64,000 nucleotides of DNA, taken from contig NC_081331.1 in the NCBI RefSeq assembly GCF_022539665.2, positions 6,482,501 through 6,546,500 on the forward strand, in the 5' to 3' direction. Origin of the DNA: Daphnia carinata. Its lineage: Eukaryota > Arthropoda > Branchiopoda > Diplostraca > Daphniidae. Numbering within the stretch: the first letter of the stretch is position 1; each line of letters opens with the position of its first letter. Positions 1 through 11,054 of this stretch are shown in pieces. The notes beneath the pieces were generated by a model, which saw only the letters and a program-made list of their open reading frames with translations, did no database searches and was not told the origin of the DNA. A program made the position numbers and the translations under genes.

Positions 1-2
1 AG

Positions 3-3000
3 GATGGCATCGTAGTGTATGTCACACCTTCCCTAACGGAGAAGCTTGGTTATCCGGTTGAGATGTGGTGCGGTCGTTCACTTCTGGATTTCATCCATCC
101 CAAAGACCGACTAGCCTTCACTAACCAGATTACTTCAAAACTATTGGCCAGTCTTGACAAAGATGATTCTTCGTCAGGTTATTCATTCAGTTCAGGTAAA
201 ATTAAAAAAAAAAACTCCATAAGGTCTTGCAAAGTGCTTCTTATTTAACTTCTGAATTCAACAGATGAAGCACTTTTCCCACGTTGCAGTATGATTGGAA
301 GTTCGTCTTCGCCGCCAAACATGCTGTGCTGTCGACTTCGAATGTACCGTGGTTTGCGCACGTCCGGCTTCGGTATTGTTGACAAGAAAACGTCGTACCT
401 GCCTTTTAAGATTGTTTTGAACTTGGAGAAAATTCAGCTGCCTCGCGAACCCGTTGAAAGTTGCCAAAAGGAAACGGAAACAACAGCTGATGGCTCAATT
501 TCCAAGGATCCTGAAGAAGACGATAAAGACTCAGCAGACTACTATTTACTGGCTTATGCAGTTCCAATATCAACAGCTTACAAAAGTATTTTTATTTGGA
601 AAATGTTTAAAGACAAGAAAGTTGTTAACGTTTTTGCTTATCTAGATCCAGATGAAAAGAATTCAACAGGCGAGTTTGGCCTACGCCATTCGGCGAGCTG
701 TTTATTCAGTGAGGTGGACATGAGTTCAGTGCCCTACTTGGGACATCTACCCCAAGATCTTCTGGGTACTTCAGCCCTGGATTTTTATCACCCTAATGAT
801 CTGCCAGAGTTGAAGAAGATTTACGATTCGGTTATCGGTCGCCAAGGAAAATCACTCCGATCTAAACCCTACAACTTCAGAGCTTTTAACGGTTGCTATG
901 TCCTTTTGCAAACGGATTGGACTTGTTTCGTCAACCCGTGGACCAAAAAATTAGAATTTGTTGCCGGTCACCATCGAGTACTTAAAGGGCCATCCAATCC
1001 TGACGTATTTGCTAGTCCACCAGAAGGAACAGTCCCCTTCGTCGATGCAGATCCTGCAGCAGCGGAAAATACCAAAAAACTTCACGCCGAAATCTGCACA
1101 ATTTTAACTGGTATTTTGACTTATGGCATGCAAAAAAAGAATTTAATCTTAACATTTCCCCCTTTTTCCCTCAACAGGGTCGGCCAAGCCTCCTCAGAGT
1201 ACACGTACATCCAACAATAGAGCGGATACAGCGTTGCTGGAGACTGCAACACGTCGTAGGAAAAATCTGGCCACGTTAATGGGTTCCTTGATAGATGAAG
1301 TGGCCAAAGCAAGGGGCAGCAACTCCTGCGGCAATTCGTGTTCCAGCAGTACTTACGCAAGATGTAAAACGCAGTTGCATAGTCCAGCTGAAGAAGGGTC
1401 GCTGCTAGGTGACGCTTCGGTAGTCATGGGAGACATATCGACACACGGAGGTTCAGCACTCGATTCCAACAGCGCCGACACGCCACTTTCTTATTCCCTG
1501 TTAAACTACAATCAAAATCTGGAGCGGTATTTTCAAAGCCAGCCTAAAATGATGCCTTCAGATGGTATAGACACCTACTCGAATTTCCTGGTCTTCATAA
1601 CAACATTGTTATGGTTTTCTTAAATTTCTTTAGGCTCAGGAGAAAGCATTGGATCGGGATCGGCCGATTCTAAACCAGGGAAAAATCAAACCCCAAACAT
1701 GAGCTCAGAAGAAGAAGGGGGTTGTCTTGGTACCGATGACACTTTTTCAGGAACGTTGCCTAGCACTGACAGCCAAAAGCTGAGCAGTTCCAATAGCAAC
1801 AGCATTAGCCACAGTCGCAGCACTGACAGCCAGAATGGTATGCCCTACGAACCTGGATTTAAGGGCTTACCTTTAACCAAAGAAGCAATGGCAAGACACA
1901 ACGAAGAAATGGAAAAAGAGTTTATGCAACAGCATAGGTACAAATTCGTCAAAATATAATTTACAAGGCAAGGAGTTTAAAATTGTCGATTTCGATATTC
2001 AGAGATCTTCGAAATCGTAGCACACCTGGCCACAGATCTGCAAAAATACCTAGCAGGAGAGATGTACACGGTGTCAAACGCGGACAGGCTGCATCTTGGG
2101 AAGAAGGTGGCACTGGCGGAAGACACAAGCACCCGCATATGGATACATTTTGCGCAACACCTCATTGCTATCAGAGCCAGTTGACAGGAGCAGCATCCGG
2201 CCCATTCAGTTAGTTCAAATCATTTTCTCCTCATTTTGCTTGGATGCTTATCGCTGTTTCTCATTTTAGATGACTGGGCATCATTAACAAGTCCTTCCCT
2301 AATTCCTTCAAATCTACTTCCACCGTTTTCCGTAAGTTCAACGGCACCCAATCAACAGTCTGCTCTCTTCAGGTGAGAACCAAAGCCACTCCTTCTGTTA
2401 CGAACTAGTATTGATTTTCGATTGTCTTCGAAGCATTCCGATGACAAGTCGAGGGGAAGTTACCAATTCGCTTCCAGCGTTTTACCTAGCGACTTCCGCA
2501 GGGACAACGAATGCTGCCGTACGACCCAGCAATAGCATGACGATGGGAGCCTCACCCTACATGGTTCAAACTCAACATCACCACCAATCTCTCGGTCCAG
2601 CTTTTTCTCTTCAGCCTTATGCTGCTTACCCTCATGGTGTTATCTACCAGCCTGTTATGGTCCCTCCAATGCTATTTCAGCCCAATTTGGGCATGATGAT
2701 GTCCGCCACACCTTCCGTGGCGCAGCCACAATCGGCTTCACGTCACCGACCCATTCTTCATCACAATGTAACGTCAATAAGCCTTGTCAATAGTGGAACT
2801 GTATGTAAGAATAATTTTTCGTTCCTATAGTACCAAAATGAGAACCTTCATCGTCAACCACAACCTTACCACTTATCCGTCGCACATGGAGATAATTCCG
2901 GAGCTGGCCCAAGCTACCGGGAGGATGGGTCTGCCAATGCCAGTGAACAGAGTTCTTCAGTAGGAGCATACCGCCAACAATTAAGCTCGTTTAGGGAACC

Positions 3001-3521
3001 GGTGAGATAGTTCTCTGCATTTAAGACATTACAAAATGTTGACGATTACCTTCTCTTTCGTTCCACAGTCGGGTTCCAGACAACAGGGAGCAGAACAGTA
3101 TGGTTCGAGTCAAGCCCAAAATCAGGGTCCAATAAGCCAACAACGATTAGCGTGCAAGAGAATCCCGCCATGGATGGAAGCTGTTTCCGTTTCAAATGAA
3201 CTCGTCTACCAATATCAGGTTCCCGGTCGGAATTCAACAGATGTGTTAGAGGCGGATCGTGAGAGGTTACGGGTACTCCAACAGCCCGTCATGCTTAATC
3301 ATCAGCTGATGCAACTCTATACAGAAATGGAAGCCGAGCAACGTAGCGGCATCGATTTGACGCTCGAGGACAGTGAAAACAGCTTCTCGTCAAGAGATAC
3401 AGACGAAACAAATCACAGAAGACGTGAGCTACGTCGACGAAGTAACGAATTCAGACGGACCATGCTCTATGAAGAGAATGCTCCATTCCCGCACCCTGAA
3501 TCGTCGTCAACAGATGGATGA
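3..3521 (+). CDS. per: PERIOD circadian clock protein, 5'-truncated
   Basis: PERIOD is the PAS-domain repressor of the circadian feedback loop; it partners TIMELESS/CRY and represses CLOCK-CYCLE. The window opens inside PAS-A ([19 protein letters not shown]). PAS-B and PAC follow in exon 2 ([20 protein letters not shown], then [18 protein letters not shown]). Downstream are the PER blocks [15 protein letters not shown]...SWE, LLPPFSV and the C-terminal [18 protein letters not shown]. Exons with consistent phase are 3-195, 265-1110, 1178-1564, 1634-1937, 2003-2208, 2270-2372, 2434-2800, 2831-3001 and 3069-3521, giving about 1009 residues. The donor at 2209 (GTTAG) is weak and is the least certain junction. 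An AATAAA lies at 3819-3824. The start codon and the beginning of PAS-A are to the left of the window. Confidence 0.95.
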
Positions 3522-4205
3522 CAAACTCGACTTTGTGAATGTGGTGGTTTGTTTTTACCTTCCAATGTTATATGGACTCGTTATAATTGATTCCTAAGCG
3601 TCGCAGTTCAAATGTTCCTCGCGTATTCTATAACTGCATTTCCTTAAAGCTGACGTTATATTATTGGCATAAAAACCTACACGCATCAAATCGTTTTTTT
3701 TACAGTGTTATGATAGAACGTGTTGTTTCTTTTTCCTCTGTACTGCACGGCGAAATGTATCAATACAGAAAATTTACGCTTAGTCGTGCCATTTGAAATG
3801 GAGGATGTGGTACTGCGTAATAAAGCGATAGTTTTTGTTTGTATTCTATTTTTTTTATTAGCGTAATTTTGGCCGTATATCAGTCGAGGCAATCAGCTGC
3901 TTACATATTCCGTTAGTGGTTGTTTAATCAATTTTCCCTCCCAGCTATGGAAAAAAACCGGTGTAGAGAACTTTAGACTGCCCTGAGGCAGATAGGAAGA
4001 AAGAACAAAAACAAGTCCACAGCCAAGTGAGTTTCTATCACAGTAACTTTCCCTACCCTTTGAAGAAGGGATCGGTTTGTTGTTTGGTGACTCGTCATTT
4101 ACCTTCTGCTCTCCTTGTAGAAGGAAAAAAGCAAAATAATAGTTACTTTCAACAGACGATAAACATCAATTTGATTTCCGTCAAACAGAACAGAAAGAAA
4201 TTGAA
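3522..4205. other. Intergenic: period 3' UTR and upstream of first SERHL gene
   Basis: I see no coding exon with family resemblance here. The left part is period 3' UTR up to the AATAAA near 3820. The right part should hold the promoter and 5' UTR of the next gene, but no clear TATA box was found. Confidence 0.5.
3819..3824 (+). terminator. Poly(A) signal for period
   Basis: AATAAA about 300 bp after the period stop codon, in AT-rich sequence with no competing gene on this strand. It is the most likely cleavage signal for that transcript. Confidence 0.5.
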
Positions 4206-5366
4206 ATGACGGACATATCGGCAATGAAGGAACAGCAAAAACTCTTGTACCGACTGCAACACATCATTCCGCGCAGTTTAGGCACATCAATTTTTCACAA
4301 CAACAAACATGAAGTTGTGGTGCCCCAGACATCTGATGGTCCCGAGGACGTTGAATTTCAAATGACTTGGGGGAAAGTAGCAGGTACAAATCGGGGTTCT
4401 TATTATCCATAGCTGTTATTACGTTAATGAAATGTTTATAAGAATCTATTAAGAATCCAATATTTTCTAGCCAGAATCTGGGGACCACCTGATGGACGTC
4501 CGGTATTTGCAATCCATGGCTGGCTAGACAATGCTGGTACCTTTGATACCCTGATACCTTTACTGCCCAAAGACCTGCGCATAATCGCTGTTGAAATGCC
4601 CGGGCATGGACTTAGCGATCCCTTTCCGCCGGATATTGCGTACAATTACCTCGTATGAATTTGTAGTTAGTATAATAACAAGTATTATATACTGTTTTAA
4701 TCGCGATAAATTCTCTAGGACTGCTTCCTCGCTATTGAACGATTCGCCAGTTACTTCAAATGGACAAAATTTTCGTTTCTTTGTCACAGTTTAGGAGCTA
4801 CAATGTCCATGATTTACGCCGGCGTGTTTCCCGAAAGGGTAGACAAGCTGGTCTCAATAGACATCGTACGATTGGAAACAACTCGTCCAGAAACCATAGA
4901 CGTGAGATTTCGAAAAACAATAGGGAAGCTGCTCAAGTATGAGGCTGAAATAATAGCAGGGCCGGAGAAACCTTTCAGCTATGAAGAAGCCGTAGAAAAA
5001 TGCATTGGTGGGACTTTTGGCTCGCTTGACCGGAAAGCCTGCGATATTCTATTCAAGAGGGGTCTGAAAAAAGTTGATGGCGGTTACGTTTTCCGTCGTG
5101 ATCGGCGACTGCTGGCTGCCCCGTTATCATTTGCTCCCAAAGAGGACCAGCTCGTCCTTGCCCGTAAAGTCACTGCTGATGTCCTGATTATAAAGTGCAC
5201 TGATGGACCTGATTTTGAAACTGCTGAAAATTCCTTGGAACACGTTGAAGCATTGAAAATTAACTGTAAACGGGTTCTATATGTTACCGTCGAAGGCAAG
5301 CATCACACCCATCTAACACATCCAGAGCGAGTTGCTCCAATTATTACCGATTTTTTTAATTCTTAA
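4206..5366 (+). CDS. SERHL-type alpha/beta hydrolase, copy A
   Basis: Serine hydrolase-like protein of the SERHL/kraken family, alpha/beta hydrolase fold, substrate unknown. Exons 4206-4383, 4471-4652 and 4719-5366 join in phase to 335 residues. The oxyanion-side motif HGWLDNAGTFD (residues 75-85) and PGHGLSDPFPPDIAYN follow the first intron. The nucleophile elbow is C-H-S-L-G with Ser144, so the first Gly of the usual GxSxG is Cys. The presumed catalytic His lies in GKHHTHLTHPERV near the C terminus. The second intron (4653-4718, phase 0, between YNYL and DCFL) is absent from copies B and C. It lies directly upstream of copy B in the same orientation, so it is a tandem duplicate. Confidence 0.9.
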
Positions 5367-6136
5367 AAAGATAATTCCACGAAAATATTATCAGTCTAAG
5401 TCTGTCACCTTTGGTAATTTTCATTAAGGATTCAATACTTTTTTGCCTGGCTACACATATTTCATTTAAGGTTTGCAAACTTATACATACTACGTGCCTG
5501 AACGTCAGTGTCATGCGACTTAAGAGTTTTCAAGCACCAATAATGGGCTGTACTATTTGATGGAAAAATAAAATGTAGAAATGTATGGAATAGTATCGAG
5601 AGCCATTGAGAGAATTATATCGATAAAATAGGCAACCCAAAACTAACCAAACTGCAACTCAATAATCATGCAAGATCCAACGTATTTTGTATCTAACATA
5701 CAAGTGTCTAACAAGAGTGTTGCATATTTGCTGAGAATTTTCGGTCCTGCGGTAGCAGGTGGCAGAAGCATGGCAGAAGCAGAGCGCTTATGTTGCCATG
5801 GTAACCTTTCGTGACAGCAGAAGTTTTTTCGTGATTAGGCCATGGAGAATGAGATTGATAACTGTTCCCTATGATTAGACTTAGATGCTGTTTTTTGTTT
5901 TTGTTTGTTGAGTTATTTTAGATATGGACAGTAAACATACTAGCTTTTCATTTTTCGAGTAAACGTTGCTCTCTTATTTCATAAAAACCATCAGTCGTTA
6001 ACTGTGAGTTTTTCATAACAAATTTATTCAAACTTAAAGAAGGACAGAAGCAGTCTACTTTGCAAAAAGGAAACTAGTAATTGCTTGATTTCCAGTTTCA
6101 GGATTTCAGCCAAAATACTTACCAACTACTTCTCAG
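5367..6136. other. Intergenic between SERHL copies A and B
   Basis: AT-rich sequence with a possible AATAAA near 5567 for copy A (aaaaataaaatg). No ORF, RNA gene or repeat that I can support. Confidence 0.4.
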
Positions 6137-7230
6137 ATGGCTGAAGATCCACAAAAGTTGCTTTTCCGCATGCAGCATATCATTCCACGAAAACTGTCTC
6201 CAGCTGCAGATGTTTATCACAGAGATGCAACAGCATCATCTTCACATGCCTTTCCAATGGATATTGAATTTCAAATGACATGGGGAAAAGTAGCTGGTAG
6301 GGCAAACACAAAGTGAGGAGTATGTCTGTAGAATGAACTAATTATAAAACTGTACCATTGCTTATTTAAACAGCTAAAGTTTGGGGGCCACCTGATGGAA
6401 GACCAGTATTTGCCTTGCATGGATGGTTGGATAATGCTGGTACCTTTGATACCTTGATACCTTTACTGCCAAAAAATTTACGGATAGTTGCTGTTGACAC
6501 AGCCGGCCATGGACTGAGTGACCATTATCCTCCTGATATTGCCTACAACTTTTTTGACTGCCTTGTTGCGATTGAGAGGCTAGCTGGCCTCCTCAAATGG
6601 AAAAAATTTTCCCTGATTGGGCACTCAATGGGGGCTGCTATGTCTATGCTCTATGCAGGAGTTTTTCCTGAAAAAGTAGACACTCTGGTCTGTCTTGATT
6701 TAGCTAGAGCAGAGGTGACCAGACCTGAAACAGTTGGCTACAGATTAAGAAAAACAGTCGGAAAATTGCTCAAATACGAGGCTGCCATTGCCTCAGGCCA
6801 AGAAAAACCTTTCACTTATGAAATTGCTATTGAAAAAAGCATAAGCGGATCATTTGGATCGCTCAACAAAGATGCATGTGAGGTGCTACTTAAGCGGGGA
6901 CTTAAACAAGTTGACGGTGGCTACGTATTTCGTAGAGATAGACGATTGATGGCTGCCCCGTTAACTTTAACGCCTAAAGAAGATCAATTGGCTATGGCAA
7001 GAGAAGTTACGGCTAATGTTTTGATCATCAAATTTGCACAGGGACCAGACTTTGAAAGTCGCGATAATTTCATGGAACATGTTGAAAATCTCAAAGCAAA
7101 AGCCAAAAACGTTTGTTTTGTGGAAGTAGACGGGACCCACCATGTGCATCTAACCAATCCAGATCGTGTTGCATCCATTATTTCCGATTTTTTTAATGCA
7201 CCCAGTAGTAATCTACATATTAGTTTGTAG
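6137..7230 (+). CDS. SERHL-type alpha/beta hydrolase, copy B
   Basis: Second tandem SERHL copy. Exons 6137-6296 and 6374-7230 give 338 residues. The start ATG opens MAEDPQKLLFRMQHIIPRK, which lines up with the N termini of copies A and C. It has the canonical nucleophile elbow G-H-S-M-G (Ser138), the HGWLDNAGTFD motif, and the C-terminal His region GTHHVHLTNPDRV. It has only one intron, at the phase-1 GKVAG site shared by all three copies. Very similar to A in VDGGYVFRRDRRL. The product is probably a soluble or peroxisomal hydrolase as in other SERHL proteins, but no targeting signal is clear. Substrate unknown. Confidence 0.92.
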
Positions 7231-7798
7231 CAAATTTCTGTTCCCGTTCACCGGAAGTTATTTAACGTTAAAATTGATAATCAGCAATAAGGAGAGCCCG
7301 CAAGAAGAAAAAAACATTGAAACGTTAATAGTTATAGCAAAATCCACTTTAGTCCCGCTATAACAAACAAATTTGAAAATTTAAAAATAGTAGAATGGAA
7401 GAGAAAGGGAAAAAAAAATAAAATCTGAAATATAATAAAAACAAAGACGGCTGCAATCTTTATAAAATGAATTTGTGACATCTAATCTTACAAATATTAC
7501 GACAGATGGCAGACTCGTAATGCTTACATTTTTTCTTATCGATTTGTTTATTTATTTTCGTGAAATAGCATAAAGAAAGTGGCAGCAGTGCACCTAATTT
7601 ACCATTTCACAGCATAAAGAAGTGATAAAAATTCGACATTGCGATAAACTTAACAAGACGTCGTTTGTTTCTTACAAGTGAATTGCTAAATAGTTGTGTT
7701 TTTAGACGCTAAACATTGCTTTAACCAACCTATAGTGCAAACTAATAATATACCAATCCGCTGAACCATCAGGCACAAGCAAAGGAGCTAAATAATAT
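7231..7798. other. Intergenic between SERHL copy B and ADAL
   Basis: Very AT-rich. Several AATAAA-like hexamers near 7410-7440 could serve copy B. I see no gene. Confidence 0.4.
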
Positions 7799-9649
7799 AT
7801 GGAGAACAATATGGACGATTTCCAGATCGTCTTTTCCATGCCAAAAGCTGTAAGTTTAAAGTAACAAAATCGCTAACTTATTAGATTCAACTAAGTGTGG
7901 TTAGCTCCTTCAGTTTTTGGAACTATGGTGTAAATAAATGAAGAGCTTGATCACAACATTGTCTATGCAAAGCAGACTGAATGTAAGTGTCATCCTTTCC
8001 AGAACTTCTTTGCGAAGCAGGCAACCAAAGTTATTGAAGGATTTTCATTTAGCAAACTTTAATTAACATGCAACTAGTATTTAAAAATGGAAAGCACACT
8101 GAATACTATAGCTTTTACATAGTTTAAAATAATGTATATAGGAATTACATGCCCATTTGAATGGCTCACTGAGTCAAGCTACTATAAAAAAGTTAATGGA
8201 TCTTAAAACGTCACATCTATGTGAAGATGTCTACCAGCTTCAGACAATGTTTGCAAAATTGAGTGAAGATCACAACAAAACACTGGATGAGTACATTAGA
8301 GATTTGGATAGTTAAACAAATTTATCCTAAGATCAATTCTAAAGATGCTTTCAGGTTTTTAAAATAATCCACCAGCTGACTGACAGTGAAGAAAGCATTT
8401 ACATAGCTACAGTTGATGTGATAAAAGAGTTTTCCGAGGAAAACGTTTTGTACCTGGAATTACGAACCACACCGCGTGAAATTGGCGGATCGTTTGAAAC
8501 CTACGTAAGCGCTGTAATTAGAGCAATTGAGTAAGTGTGAAAAAAAAAAGTATTATAGTAAAAGTTCTCTTTCCCTTTTAATGAATATCTTTCCCCGTAC
8601 TTCTAAAAGTGACTGTCGCAAAGAAAATGTTCCCATCCTTGTTAAACTTTTGCTATCTATTGACCGAAGCAAGGGATTTGATATAGCAAAACAAATTGTT
8701 GACTTAACTATTTCACTCGGACATACTCGTAACGATGTAGTCGTCGGATTGGATGTATCGGGAAACATGGCTAACTCTGATATTACAGATTATTTCCCGC
8801 TGCTTTATAAAATTAAGGACGCTGGGTTAAAGCTTACTGGTAACATATATACCGAAAAAGAAACTCAAAGAAGGTCGTTATAGTTTCCTTTACTTATAGT
8901 GCACACTGCCGAAGTTAGGAATGACGCAGAAGCCGAAGCTATTTTGCGACTGAAGCCTGATCGCATAGGACATGGAACATTTATTTCTCCATCACTAACT
9001 GGTAGCTCACACTTGATCCATCTTCTGAAGGAAACGACTATCCCCGTTGGTGTGTAATTTTCAGTTTACATTACTATATTTAATACAACATATTGAAAAA
9101 AAGTAAATGTATCACATTTGCCAAATCTTATAACACTATATTTTGTCGGTTCGCAGAATTGTGCTTGACGTCAAACAAAGTGTGCAAAACCGTACCTAGC
9201 TTCAAAGATCATCATTGGAAAGTTTTCTTTGATCACGGTATTCCTTTCTCGATTTGCGTAAGTAATTCCAATGCCAGCTCAAGGACTGTTGCCGCTCCAA
9301 TATGTTCGATTTAAAAAAAAGCTATGATATCTAAATGTTTGCCTTTGCCCATTATTTCAGACGGATGATAAGGGGGTTTTTTCAACCAGCCTAAGCCAAG
9401 AATATTTGATCTTAATGCATACATTTAATTTGCCACTTTCTTTGGTAATTGTATAAACTGATTCTCTTGTCTATTTTTTTTTCTAGTTTTAATTGAATTT
9501 AACAGATTTGGAGTTTCTCCTTGAGATCGCTCGCTTATACATTTGCTGCCGAAAGCGAAAACACATATTTGCGCAAGGTGTGGGACAAATGGGAGCAAAA
9601 CAATACAGGTTTGATGAGCAATGCAGAGAAGAAAAATAATTTTATGTAA
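7799..9649 (+). CDS. ADAL: Adenosine deaminase-like protein (N6-methyl-AMP deaminase type)
   Basis: Zinc-dependent deaminase of the ADAL/MAPDA group; the family deaminates N6-methyl-AMP to IMP in purine salvage. Eight exons close in phase: 7799-7849, 8142-8290, 8345-8530, 8610-8839, 8900-9049, 9157-9257, 9361-9444 and 9506-9649 (364 residues, close to the usual length near 355). Zinc and catalytic motifs visible are ELHAHLNGS (HxH), DVIKEFSEENVLYLELR, VGLDVSGN, the His of VHTAEV, RIGHGT, ELCLTSN and TDDKGVF (metal Asp). The acceptor at 8344 was chosen over one at 8354 because it restores the family block ECFQVFKIIHQL. The last exon ends shortly after LRKVWDKW with a short extra tail. Confidence 0.92.
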
Positions 9650-10112
9650 ACCGCTAAAGTTGTAAACAGTGTTATTTGATTGTGAATTAAACACGATTTT
9701 TCCGTTCCGTGATTAAACCGTTTTTCCCGTGTATTTCTGATCTTGTGAAAAATAAGAAGTTAATTTTCGTAATTCTCGTTGATTTGAATCTAGACACGTT
9801 CATTACTTAATTGAAGATTTTGGAAATTTCTTTGCTTTCTAATTAAATCTTTGGGACAAAATTTTAAGCCCCACGATATAAGCCCGGCCTTCTGTGTTTT
9901 TGTGTGTTTAATTCCAAAACTATAAGACCAATTAAAAATAAACTTTATATTCGTTATTAGCCTTCCATTCTGCATCGAAATCTTGTATTTTAAGCCAAAT
10001 TTGAAATTTGGCTAAAATTGAAAAGTAAAAGGCCATTGCCTTCTCACGTTTTCAATTTTCTTCCTTCTCTCACGTCTTTATCCGTTATCCGTTATCCGGC
10101 AATCCGTTTTAT
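9650..10112. other. Intergenic, ends in repeat of a transposon terminus
   Basis: AT-rich 3' flank of ADAL. A near-palindrome (gccaaatttgaaatttggc) lies about 9994-10012. A first copy of the transposon-end motif ggcaatccgtttta is at 10098-10111, directly before the better copy at 10113. Confidence 0.4.
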
Positions 10113-10322
10113 ATGGCAATCCGTTTTACATTAAAAAAAAAAAAAAAAAATGGCGGAAAAAAAATAAAAAATCGCACTTTTTTCTTTTTTTCCGACACGT
10201 AGCCATCTACCGCTCAGACTCATTATTACTGGCGTAGGCAATTTCAGTCCATTGGATGCCATTCGCAGTTAGTTCAGTAGCGTGGATGGAGAATAACGCG
10301 TGGCTGGAGGAACAATTGAAAA

Positions 10323-11054
10323 ATGGATAAGATAATACAACAAAAGGATGGTAAGTATAAACATTATTATATTTGTTTTGAATTATTTATTATTGTTTAT
10401 TAGATCAAATTATGGACCTGCAGGCTCAATTATTGCAACAGCACAAAATATTAGATAACAGCAAAGCTAAGGATGGTAAGGCCTAATACATAATGATTCT
10501 ATTTATTTGCTTTTATTCATTTGTGTTTTGTAGCTCAAAGTTTGAGTCTACAAGCTCAGCTAGGGGAAAAGAACAAATTGGAACGGAACAGTTTCCAAAC
10601 AGTGAAGGAGGTTTTTCCAAACTCAAATCTAACTGAACATGAGGATGAATTGGCATTAGGCGAACACAGTCAGGTACCTAAACTTTTCAAATAAGAATTC
10701 AAAATAAGTATAGAATTTCAACAAACAATTATTTATTGTTTAGTTATTCAGTCCACCACCTGACAGTGTGTTAAATTTAAATTCTGTTAGTGCTGCACAA
10801 AAAGAATCGTTAGTAATAAGCCCATGCAGTGAAGGAAGTGAACAATTGTGGGACCGTTTTTGGGCCGAAAATGGGTGTGGTACGGGAACCCAGAAATGGC
10901 ATGAGTTCAACATCAAACATGGATTAGGTACTTTTCGGTTTTATGTCTATTGAAAAAGTATTTTTAATGCTATTATTTTGCATTCACAGAATTTAATGGG
11001 GGATCAAATCAAGTCTGGAAGTGTTACAGGATGGAAGAGTCAGCCTACAGATGA
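10323..11054 (+). CDS. Unknown 162-residue protein inside transposon block
   Basis: Five exons with good consensus close in phase: 10323-10350, 10404-10475, 10534-10673, 10744-10927 and 10990-11054. The product starts MDKIIQQKDDQIMDLQAQLL, a short predicted coiled coil with a repeated word (DLQAQL then SLQAQL), followed by an acidic/serine middle and a conserved-looking core FWAENGCGTGTQKWHEFN. I do not recognise the family. Its last part (from 10864) is duplicated in inverted orientation at 14382 and inward, where the upstream exons are missing. It could be a transposon-encoded accessory protein or a captured host gene. Confidence 0.45.

Noticed and set aside
8345-8355. Acceptor at 8354 for ADAL exon 3
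   Set aside because: Leads to an in-frame stop; the acceptor at 8344 restores the conserved ECFQVFKIIHQL.
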